Shown here: in pieces, positions 43,405 through 53,136 of the stretch
Position numbering within the stretch: the first letter of the stretch is position 1
Layout: each line of letters opens with the position of its first letter
From: Pseudo-nitzschia pungens
Taxonomy: Eukaryota > Bacillariophyta > Bacillariophyceae > Bacillariales > Bacillariaceae
DNA: 64,000 nucleotides
Reading direction: 5' to 3'
Assembly: GCA_037355855.1 (NCBI GenBank)
Contig: CM074760.1
Coordinates: 2,844,501 to 2,908,500 of the forward strand
Made by a program: the position numbers and the translations under genes
Notes under the pieces: model-generated
What the model saw: only the letters and a program-made list of their open reading frames with translations
Told to the model about the DNA's origin: nothing
The model's database searches: none

Positions 43405-44971
43405 CGTATGGACCGGTAGGGTTTCTCTCTAACGAGAAGTACATGGAACTGGTCGCACGAACTACTAGTAGTAAATTAAGGTTTACCGTATCGTATCATT
43501 ATTTTTTTTACTTGTGACTGGTAAGATTATTGAATACGAAGTTTCGAGTACGGTAAAAACTTACTATGGTTGTCATTTTACGTAAGGTTACCGATACTAC
43601 GCGTTGGACAACAATTGAGACTCGTTTCACGTTCTAAATTTAATGAGATTCCATTGAAGGCGCGTTAAGTGGAATCTCACGCAATAACGATAAAGATGTC
43701 TCAATTGTTGTCGGATGCGTATCATCGGTAACCTTAATGAATACTGAAAAAATAAATAATAATGATACGGTAGAGGTAATTTTTTTGTTTCGAGGTAATA
43801 TTATTGTTTATGAATGAACTGCCTTGCGCGCCGGGGGACACAATTTCGTCCACTCGATCGTGCAATATTTTTTTGTAAAAATTATTGTGTCGATCGCAAG
43901 TAAGGTTTACCCGTAGGTTCCGATTGTGTGTATCCATTGCCTTTCAAATTGGAACATCCTGTATGAAAATTTTCAAAATAGGAGAATTCATTTCCTGACA
44001 TTGTCATGTGTAGTAACTCGACGAAGGCTGTCGTGAATGATTTTATGGTTTCTTTTGCTCTACGCTGACCTGAAAATTTTTGATTGTGTCAAGATTTTAC
44101 TAGCAGTTCTTGGCAAAGTCTTCGAACCAATCCATGTGAATATTTATACTACAGTGTTTCCTCTGGCTGTCTTCGTGCATAAAGGCAATTTATCATCAGG
44201 TTCAATCATCTGGCACTTCTATCACAGGTTTTCTTAGATTGCCGTCACTAGATCAAAGCGACTCACAGAAAACGAAACAAGTGTGGTGAAGGCGACTTCG
44301 CCAGATAGATTCGCTGGTGGTAAGATATGAAGTCAACCAAAATATGTCATATATATGATTTCCTGTCCTACCACACCGTTTTAAGCTTATGGCCTACCAT
44401 GAGTTCCACGATAGCATCAAAATGTATCAGCGACCAACCAAATCGAATATCGATTGGGTTGACCTATTGGTTTTTGGTTTGACAGTCTACGAAAAACTTC
44501 ATGCAAATCTTCCTTTTCGCATTTTTTCAAAATGACGAGTGATCATTTCGAAAACATTGAAAAGCAAAACAAATTCTAGTGAAGTTTCGGAAAGTTGACT
44601 GGGTTTTTCACCGATCAAACATTGTCTTTCTGTGTAATTTTTTTCCCAACAAGGCAAGATCCGTCTGAAGCTTACGATATCACTAGAAGTCAGAGAGACT
44701 GACGACAAAGCGACAACCGAATGTAATGGGTGAAAACATTGAATAGTGACTATTTTTTTGGCGCCAATATGTCTGACACACGTCAATGAAAAATTGAACT
44801 CGATCGTAAGGTTCGACCATGTCAATTTTAAAGTAGAAAAAATGTTAAGAGTGCGATTATCATGATTGTAGAATATGCCATAGACTTTAAATAAATCTAG
44901 ATGCCTCGAAAAGTATTTACTCAGAGAAAATACTGAATAATGCAAGAACCGAGCATTCGGCCAGTATCCGA
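43405..44971. other. intergenic apart from a MITE
   Basis: Outside the MITE at 43584-43735 I see no supported gene. A 148-codon frame on the minus strand (44945-44499) has no recognisable motif and AT-rich composition. Confidence 0.4.
43584..43735. mobile_element. 152-bp MITE with ~40-bp terminal inverted repeats
   Basis: Left end AAGGTTACCGATACTACGCG continues to GGACAACAATTGAGAC. The right end, read inverted, gives AAGGTTACCGATGATACGCA and CGACAACAATTGAGAC. An inner GAGATTCCA/TGGAATCTC pair makes most of the sequence palindromic. It shares the word GACAACAATTGAGA with the ends of the foldback element at 36210-39529. It has no coding capacity. Confidence 0.85.
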
Positions 44972-45993
44972 TCAGTACTTAGGAATGAACTCCACATGAC
45001 GCTGAGGTCCACGATAGAAATACAGCGTACCCGTAAAATAATTTACTTTCAAAACTTCGCTCTTGTCACGAGCACGAGGATTGTCAGTTGAACCAATTTT
45101 GGCCTTCTTGTTTTTCGACGACTCGTCGCTCCTACCTTTGTTCGTACCGTTGTTTTGCGCGGAACGCTTATCGGGCAATGGCAACCCACCGTTCGCGACG
45201 GCAGGCGCCCCTGCTTTCGAAGACTCTAGTACAGATGCTTCGGTACTAGAAACTTGAGCGTGTTCCCGAATTTCATTGCGCGTCAATCCTTGACGACGTC
45301 GACTACGTCGTTCGCGGCCACTCACTTTAGGTGCCAACGAAAGTATTTCTTGTGAAACAACAGTTTTCGAATCCGCTTCGTCCTTGGGAATAGATGCTGG
45401 CAAGGAAGAGCCCTTCCTTCTCTTCCCAGAACTTTTCGTTGTGCTATCGTCTGCACTGCTGCTTGAATTGCTGCCCGAATTGCTCTTTTTCCGCAAGCTT
45501 CGCGTGGTGACGGTGTCGTTGTTCGCTGTCGACGCTACACTGTCATCTAGGGAAGGCGTAACGACAGTAGCAGTATCGCCATTGCCTCTCGAATTAGAAG
45601 TGGTCTTTGGACCAGCTTCAACGTGGCCGACAACCGGTCCGATGGCCTCTTCGGGAATCTCTTCATCCTTACGGCTTGGTATGTCATCAAAAGAAACCAA
45701 CCAACGAACAGAGGGGTGCTCCGTAAGCTTGTAAGCCAGTCTCCCAATTATCGTGGTACTGTTGTGGGGAATCTGTGGGCGAAACAGAATTATCCATGTG
45801 CGAAAGACGACCAGGACCGATCAAATGAGAATATCCAGACTATCAAATAATACACAAACGATGGGTTTCTTATTGGAGCAGAAACAGCGAGAGAACTTTT
45901 GTTGCTGTTTAGAATTACCTGAACAAGATCATTGGCAGAATATGATACCAATTTCTTTCCACGTCTTGAGGACCGACGGCGTGACTCCGACAT
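44972..45993 (-). CDS. unknown Tudor/PWWP-like small-domain protein, paralog B
   Basis: Two exons, 45993-45919 and 45772-44972 (intron 146 bp, donor GTAATT, phase 0); 291 aa. It is a paralog of 34804-35831: Arg-rich start (SRRRSSRRGKK), YSANDLVQ up to the intron, then TTIIGRLAYKLTE and VRWLVSFDDIP. A Ser/Thr/Gly-rich linker follows, then SRRRQGLTRNEIREH. The C-terminal block is VLKVNYFTGTLYFYRG, ending HVEFIPKY. The intron falls at the same place as in paralog A. The conserved ends with a diverged, disordered middle suggest two short functional modules. Function unknown; a nuclear reader or adaptor role is inference from the fold pattern. Confidence 0.8.
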
Positions 45994-47267
45994 TGTTCAG
46001 AAGACGAAGGCACGTATATACAAACAGGATTGTAGCAACCCTGGTTTTACAAACTTCGATCGACGTGACCGTTCCGCCTCTTTCGCTGCCTGGTTAGGTA
46101 CGCTATTGAATACAGATGGTTCAGAAGGCAAAAGCCGCAATTTGAGAGATCGAGACACTACAAGTTCGGATTGATTTGATTCGTAGTGCTCTGATGGGTG
46201 CTTGGTTGCTGCTTCGTATTATCTCTTGTTTGGGAATGGCAAGGACGCTGGTACGATACTTGTACCGGTATCTCGAATACAATTATTCTTTTCTGAAGAG
46301 AAAGAGATTGTTATCTATCGTATCGCAGACGGCCGGCAATTTCCTACCGTAAGGTTTACCGTACGGTATCCGAGCCGGGTACGACTGGGGCCTGATACTT
46401 TAACGCATCCTTTTTGACACGTTCGTTATTCGTACCGTACGTAGTCTGCATGCATCACTCAAGAATGGTACTGCAGCCTACGTCTGCCACACATAGCATC
46501 CTCCTTGGAGTACAGTAAGTACTTTTACCTTTTACGAACGACAGGGGTTCGTACGGTAAACCTTATGGTAATTACTTATTTGGCACAATTGTTCTTAACT
46601 TGCATAATGTTTTTTGTGTCGCAAAAATTCCGACAAAAAATGTGAATGATCTCTCATTCGCTCTTATGGGCTAGGGTGCAATGTTCCCGAGCAGTTCGTG
46701 ACCCACTCATCTTCGAACCGACAATACAGTAACCTTAACCTTACCATAACCTTACTGAGGTACTTCGTACTTTTTTTATTTTTCTCAACAAAAAAAATCC
46801 TCTGTAAGACTTACCGTAACTTACCGGTACATCATGTTCTCGTAATCTTACTCGTTCTTTCGTAAAAAGAAAAACAAAGTTTTCAGTCATTTTCATCAAT
46901 TTTCAATTTTTGAGTTTTAGCATCCATCATCATTCGGACGAAAAAGTGTATCTTACTCACGTGTAAATTGTAAATTGTAAATTTGTTGTGAAAGACTCGT
47001 CATCTCATGACTGCAGATGCAAAATAATCTTGAATGCTCGTACGAGTAATTACCCGTACGGATACGTACCGGGGCGTACCTTAGTTCGTACGAAGTAGTT
47101 CTTTTGTTTCTCATGCCACTATCACATCATGATAATATTAGAACGACGCAGCCATGCCATCACCCGAAGGAGCACGACAACGAGGATTCATTTCTATAAT
47201 CTTTCAGTCTGAATCCGAACAGCTTTTATCGATTCCAAGGGTTGATCAGAAAGTCTAACCAATTTCA
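45994..47267. other. intergenic, kinase upstream region
   Basis: Many TACGAGTA/AAGGTTAC/GTACCGTA words, AT-rich. No gene supported. Confidence 0.5.
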
Positions 47268-48641
47268 ATGTCATCGGGAGAACTTCCGCTCGAGATTTAT
47301 CACCGGACCAATGCGGTAGGATCCGGAAGCTATGGATCCGTTGTAGTTGTCTATGACGACGATGGCGAGGAATATGCCATGAAACTCTTTGACGACGATG
47401 AAGACGATGACAGCGATAGTGGAGATTTCTGCAACTACGGTATTTCGCTTGGTGCGCTTCGGGAAATATCAATTCTTCGCTTACTCAGAGAAGAAAACTC
47501 TCATCCCAACGTCATCGCAATGCACGATGTGCAAACTTCTTTCGGAGAAGAAGATGACGAAGAGCTCGGCGTGTACGCCATGGCCATGCCTCTCTATCCC
47601 GATGGGAGTTTGGCCGATTCTTTTTCGAAAATCCCCTCCAAGAAACAAAAAGTTGAGATTGCTTACGGCATTTTACAAGCTGTAGCTTACTTGCACGAAA
47701 ACTCCATCATTCATCGCGACATTAAGTCGGACAATATTCTCTTGAGGTTCAATCCAACTCCGGGGGATAGCGGGTGCGATTTATTCGAGCCTATACTAAT
47801 CGATTTTAGCTTGGCCAAGTTTACAAACATGGGCGAATCCTCCGAATTCGAACCGACCCACACATCACCGACTGGAACTCCAACCTATAGAGCTCCCGAA
47901 GTTGTAGAAGAAGAGCCTTATGGACTAGCATCGGACATGTGGAGTGTAGGTGTTGTTCTGCTCGAGCTTTTACAAGGGAAATGTATCGAAGCATTCAAAG
48001 ACAGAGTTGCCATCTCACTCATTTCCGATTGCCTCCAGAAACTACCGGAGGGACAGCCCTATCCTTCTTTGTTGCGTGGTTTGCTGGAGCCTGATCCAAC
48101 AAAAAGATGGACTGCTCGTCAAGCTCTGAAGTGTGATTTGTTTTCCAAATTTTCCGTGGCAGACGAGTCAGATTCAAAGTCTCTTCGGCGGATATGCCTT
48201 TCCAGTGCTTTGCCTATCGATAGAGACGAGAGCGATTACGATTTTGACCCTAATAAAGAAAACAAAGTGAATCGACGCGATTCCAAAGAATTTGGAACGA
48301 CGAAAAGAAAAGTCGACCCAATATTGTGGAAACGCCACATGCTCATTCGAAATATTTGTGACTGGATGGAATGGGAAAACCCTCTGACATCAACGGCAGC
48401 TTGGTTATACAGCTCACAAATGAACGAGATTGTTGGCAATGTGGATGATTTGAATGAATCGAATACTCTGTTGGATTGTATCGTTTTGGCCCACAAGTTT
48501 TTTGAACGACACCTCTCTGGGAAGAGGGATCTTGATGCATTGTATGGTAAATTTGGACAAAGTGAATTTGAGATTGAACAATATGAAGGCAATGAAAATT
48601 CAATCTTTTCCATGATGGACTTTTGCTTGTATCCTAGGTGA
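47268..48641 (+). CDS. CDK-like protein kinase fused to a cyclin-box-like C-terminus
   Basis: 457 aa, one exon, ATG at 47268. The kinase domain spans about residues 10-295: Gly loop GSGSYGSV (18-25), Lys39 in YAMKLF, an acidic insert (42-53), and GISLGALREIS (58-68), which resembles the PSTAIRE helix of CDKs with Glu66 as the ion-pair partner. The catalytic loop is HRDIKSDN (Asp151), and the activation segment runs from DFS at 179-181 (Gly of DFG replaced by Ser) to GTPTYRAPE. Residues 350-457 look like a cyclin N-terminal box: RHMLIRNICDWMEW, then LLDCIVLAHKFFER, and MMDFCLYPR at the end. If right, the protein is a cell-cycle-type kinase carrying its own activator. It ends just where a second cyclin fold would begin. 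Confidence 0.85.
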   Translation: MSSGELPLEIYHRTNAVGSGSYGSVVVVYDDDGEEYAMKLFDDDEDDDSDSGDFCNYGISLGALREISILRLLREENSHPNVIAMHDVQTSFGEEDDEELGVYAMAMPLYPDGSLADSFSKIPSKKQKVEIAYGILQAVAYLHENSIIHRDIKSDNILLRFNPTPGDSGCDLFEPILIDFSLAKFTNMGESSEFEPTHTSPTGTPTYRAPEVVEEEPYGLASDMWSVGVVLLELLQGKCIEAFKDRVAISLISDCLQKLPEGQPYPSLLRGLLEPDPTKRWTARQALKCDLFSKFSVADESDSKSLRRICLSSALPIDRDESDYDFDPNKENKVNRRDSKEFGTTKRKVDPILWKRHMLIRNICDWMEWENPLTSTAAWLYSSQMNEIVGNVDDLNESNTLLDCIVLAHKFFERHLSGKRDLDALYGKFGQSEFEIEQYEGNENSIFSMMDFCLYPR

Positions 48642-48706
48642 CGAATTCTCAAAATTCAATCTTCTCCGTGATGTATTTCTGTTTGTATCCTAGATGACAA
48701 AGTCTC
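48595..48706 (+). repeat. 56-bp tandem duplication at the kinase 3' end
   Basis: 48595-48650 and 48651-48706 match at 47 of 56 positions. The first copy holds the last codons and stop of the kinase gene; the second lies in the 3' flank. Confidence 0.9.
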
Positions 48707-49596
48707 AAAGTTTCCATCAAAAACCGAGAACTGATGTAATGCCCACAACAACTCCATTCACTACCATTACAGTAAGAAGTGAGTAAAGATTTTTCAAATT
48801 TATTTCATTATCTGAGATGCACAATCCATCACTTATGTACCAGTACAATGTTACTACTTCGTATCAATCACTACACGTAGTAGTTAGCACTACTTTTCTC
48901 CATCCAATCAAACTCGCATTCCTACGACGTACTGTTGTTGAGAGATCCGAGTTTGCGTCATCAGATGAGGAAGTGCCAGTTTTGTTTGCAATTTTTCTCG
49001 CACAGAGACAACAAAGTTCCACAGGGATCATTATGTTTTTAGTAAGGCTAACTTGCCCCCTATCAGTCACGGCCCACATCAAAGATCACAATTATTTAGT
49101 CTCATGAATCATGTAGAAGCCCCTACTAGTACTATTCACAACAACCCATATCAATCAAGAAATGTCACCATTATTTAGTCTCATGAATCATTATTTAGTA
49201 GCATCTACTACTAGTTTTTAGTTTCCACCTTGTGAATCATTTACTAGTCCCAACTAAGGTTTGAAAGGGGACCGACAATTTTAAGTAATTGCGGTAACTT
49301 AAATCCTAGAGAGAAACGGCAGAATTGATTTTGCGATTAACCTTACTCGTACCGTACCTGGTCTTGCAATTACACTGATGCTTAGTACGGTGTTGGTACG
49401 TACCGTAATTACCACATACCACGGATGGAGTCGATTTTGCTAATCGATACTGGCTGGATCGGACAAGCGAAAATTTTAGAATCGAAAATTTTTCGTTCTC
49501 TTTGTTTTGAATTCTCTTGCGACTTTGAGTACAGTACAGTAATCTTAACGTACCGGTATCGGTACCGTATTTTAGTGCTGTGCTTCGTATTTTCAT

Positions 49597-49691
49597 TACT
49601 ACGGAATTCCTATCAGCTGTCCCCCGGTTCTACATCCTCAACTACTAATTTCTACGGAAACCGGGGGACAGCTGATAGGAACTTTGTAGTA
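49597..49691. mobile_element. 95-bp hairpin MITE, copy 1
   Basis: Arms 49597-49629 and 49659-49691 are inverted with three mismatches; their core is TTCCTATCAGCTGTCCCCC. The loop is 29 nt. Ends are TACTAC...GTAGTA. Confidence 0.88.
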
Positions 49692-50105
49692 GCCGTGCTG
49701 GCTTTCACCGGCATTCTTGTAAAGAGTAAAAAATCTGCTGAGGTCGGACGCATTTCGGATATTTTAAATAGTCCACACATACTTCTTCTATTACAGTACA
49801 GAAATATTATTGTCAATAAACAGATACAGGTGTGGCAATGACTGGTGGGCTCGCTCATTTTTTGATTGAAAGTTCCATAATAACTTTACTTAACAGTAAT
49901 TACAACTGAATTTCCAACTGCTGTAAGGCAATAAGACTAAGTTACAAGTTACGTACCGGTATGTTCTGAAAAAGTTAGAAGTGGACGTAATCTTACTACG
50001 AAATTTCTATGATAGGAATTCCGTAGTACCGTAGACCTCATTCAAACCCATTGGGAATGACTTGATAGAACAATTCCATTGTTTTTTTATTACGGTACCG
50101 GGACG

Positions 50106-50193
50106 TACGGAATTCCTATCAGCTGTGCCTAGGTTTCCGTAGAAATTAGTAGTTCGGATGTAGAACCGGGGGACAGCTGATAGGAATTTTGTA
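50106..50193. mobile_element. 88-bp hairpin MITE, copy 2
   Basis: Same family as 49597-49691 but with the loop in the opposite orientation: the loop here is close to the reverse complement of the other loop. Arms 50106-50135 and 50164-50193. Confidence 0.85.
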
Positions 50194-50608
50194 ATACTAA
50201 TTTTACGTGAATTCTTACAGGGCATTTAAAATCTAATGCATAGGGCCTAATCGTCGGCCCTCGTTCATCGTTTTGTGATTTAAACAACCTTTTTAAAGAG
50301 AGAAACGATAAGAAAAATCAAAGAATAATAATCTTACTGTATGACAATTCTTCGTACTATGTACGAGTAGTGGCGTACGCGTACAAAATAATGAAGCTTT
50401 GCAATGGCTGACGGAAGCGACAACAATGACAACAATCCCCAGGGACAGCTGATCGGAATTCTGTAGTATTACTAGTACGAAGTAAGATCTTACTACATAT
50501 TTTCTTTCGATTCAATCTCTCGAAACAACGAGTCAGTCCCTTGTTTCGCATTTTCTACGTAAATCCCATAACATTATTTTTCAGCTCAGGAAAAAGCGTC
50601 AGACGAAA

Positions 50609-52274
50609 ATGCGATTTTTTGGCACCAGTGCCTACACATTTCTTGTGTCACTCCCCATCGTTTACAATTGCTCGATATCTGCAACCAATGTTATCGCAGC
50701 AAATATAGATGCTACTACTAACTTGAAGAATGTTGAAACGAAGAATGAAGATCCACAGCACTTGGTGAGTTTGATTCTCAACACTTTTCTATCAGAGTAA
50801 CTTTTTCCGTAGCACAAATCTGTATTTATTTGAATGCTATTGATACTCGGCGTAATGGCAACTATTAACATTCATTTCTTTATCGTTGTCGTAGTCTATG
50901 ATAGGAAATGCTCATCTTCAGCACCATCCCACGTTCTTAGACGATGTTCAGAATATCATCAACAAGCTAAAGGAGGAAGAGGATACGAGACAGATCGCCA
51001 CAAGGAAACTCGGGAAGAAAAGCAAGGTCAACAAGGTCAGCAAAACTACGAAGAGCTCCAAAACTACGAAGGGCCCCAAAACAATGTCCCCAAGTCCCTC
51101 CCTGCCGCCTGACGACGACGATGATTGCGACCCCGCGGATGTACAGCTTCTGGACTATCCTCAATGGCAGGCAGAGAAAGGATACTGGATTGGAGAGTAC
51201 ACGTTCATGCAAGGTGATGGGAACCCCTTTGTATCCAGTAGCTGGAATTATCCTTACGATCACTATAAGGGTTTCATCACTGGAGAAGTTTTCGGGTAAG
51301 TGCATGAGGGTCTATTCTTGCCTAAAAGAAGATTCACAGACTGCCATCGTACTATATATCAAACATCCGAATATTGAAAATGCACTGACCAAATTTCTGC
51401 TTCCTGCTTGCCCTTTCTATCATTATTTAACGCCATTCCACAAAGGAACTCATACCGCCAGAGAAATGTATTTCTCTACCCACCGCAGGTCTCATCCATG
51501 TGTGATCCTGATGACGACGCAAATGTAGTTGGAAACGGAGAATGTGGCGTTAATGGAAACACTAAGGTTTTCGAAGCAGGTAAGTAGTACTGCAATCAAT
51601 ATTCCATGAAGTTCATGAGTTGAGCTACATTGAATTCTGTAATCCTCATGAAGCTTCTAACAAATTAAATCAAATTCCCCACTCAATTTTTTGCATCCAT
51701 CCACGTGCGATTCATGATATGCATGAAAAACAACGTTTTTGTTTTCTTGTGAACGCCCACAATGGTCGAAATCAACGCACCACACTGCAGATCAATCTGC
51801 AACGACTTGTTCAACGAACGAGGAACTAGGTGGAGACATTGAAGGGCCTTACGTTCAAGGAAACTTCGTACTGCCCACCAAAACTGAGCTTGTCGGAAAA
51901 GACAACGCTCTCGTGTACCAAGTATTTATTCCCGGTGCAATGTTCGGACAAGAAAATGACTATCTTGTTGCAAAGCCAGCTCACTACCATCACTAAAAAT
52001 CCCAGTGGTCAGGTCTATCGGACTCGCACGGCCCAGTCTTTTGATGCTTTCGTCAAGTGTCGGTGTGACCAATTCGGCGTCGTACTATCGTGAACGCAAG
52101 GTTGATCGGGACGAGTTCTATACAAGTCTCAAAAATGCTATTGCAGAATACAATATCAGGGACGAAGACTTGTGCGCTTGGGATAACAACAACAATCCAA
52201 TCGCGAATGTGACGGGATCCTTCGATACTTGTGAGAATCACCTGGAAGAGTCATTTGCTCTTGGAAGCGAGTGA
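50609..52274 (+). CDS. predicted secreted protein, unknown family, with two apparent frameshifts
   Basis: Exons by GT-AG and frame: 50609-50764, 50895-51295, 51446-51579 and 51791-52274. Residues 1-31 are a signal peptide (hydrophobic FLVSLPIVYNCSISA). Next come a Lys/Thr/Ser-rich linker, an acidic DDDDD run, then the compact blocks YPQWQAEKGYWIGEYTFMQG, RNVFLYPPQVSSMC and VYQVFIPGAMFGQENDYL, and finally VYRTRTAQSFDAF and SASYYRERKVDRDEFY. The exon 4 reading needs a +1 shift near 51961-51970 and another near 52048-52050, each as if one extra base were present. The evidence that one gene spans them is the unbroken pattern of W/Y/D-rich folds and Cys residues. Extracellular or cell-surface role inferred; function unknown. 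Confidence 0.7.
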
Positions 52275-53136
52275 ATAATATCTGTACACGAGACGCGGTG
52301 ACAGCAGGAAATTGGCACTCATCTGGACTTTTTTGAAACATGCACGGCCATGATGTTGACCTCTCGTTGGCGAGTGCAAGTGCGTTGATACGTATGAAGT
52401 AGTTTCTCATTGCGTTGCTCTTTCTAAAGCCTGGGACTCTGTGTGATGGGGGAAAAAGTTTTAGGAATAAGTTATCCACTCAAAATGGTTTTATCATCAT
52501 CTAATACCTATTATTATTATTTTCTCATAATTCTTTCAAGATCTATTATTTGCTTCTTTCATGCAGTATTTCATCACTTCGTGATGAAGAATAGAGACTA
52601 AAAATAAGATATCATCACGTGTCTTCAATCAAGCGTACCTGGTACCTGTACCGTGCGGTTATACTTCTACGATTAGTGTCTTCTTACCCTACCACGAGTG
52701 AATTACATCTGCTTATGCATGATGAATACAGTTTTATTCTTACTGTTACGGACGGTAATTTATGATTCTCTTCTAGAATTGTCGAGACTGCGAGTAAGAT
52801 ACAAAGCGTCTGTATTATGTATTTTTAATCTTGAGAATACGTACCGTAGTAGGAGAACACGTTCCCGTGGTCTGTCTCTGTTAGTGTATTCCATAGAACG
52901 GATGTAACGCATAAGTAGCAGATAACAGATAAACGATACACATAACGAAAAACTGAATCGTTTCTCACGACAATTTGTTCCTCATGACAGGAAACGAACG
53001 TTGAAACCTCCGGATACCAAGAGTTCGTTCAGCAAAGAGAAAGTAAAACAGACAAACATACTCGTACCGGTACTTTATCTATGTCTTTAGCGCACTAAAA
53101 TATTTCAACCTCAGGAAAGGAAGAAAAGAACGATCA
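52275..53136. other. intergenic
   Basis: 3' flank of the secreted gene and 5' flank of the FYVE/ankyrin gene; nothing else recognised. Confidence 0.5.

Larger units (their letters stand above)
48707..50608. other. intergenic with hairpin MITEs
   Basis: Apart from the two palindromic elements listed here, no gene is supported. 48830-49260 holds repeated ATTTAGTCTCATGAATCA and CTACTAGT words. 50440-50475 has a lone half-site, GGGACAGCTGATCGGAATTC. Confidence 0.45.

Noticed and set aside
44499..44945. 148-codon minus-strand ORF
   Set aside because: No recognisable motif and AT-rich composition; not enough to call a gene.
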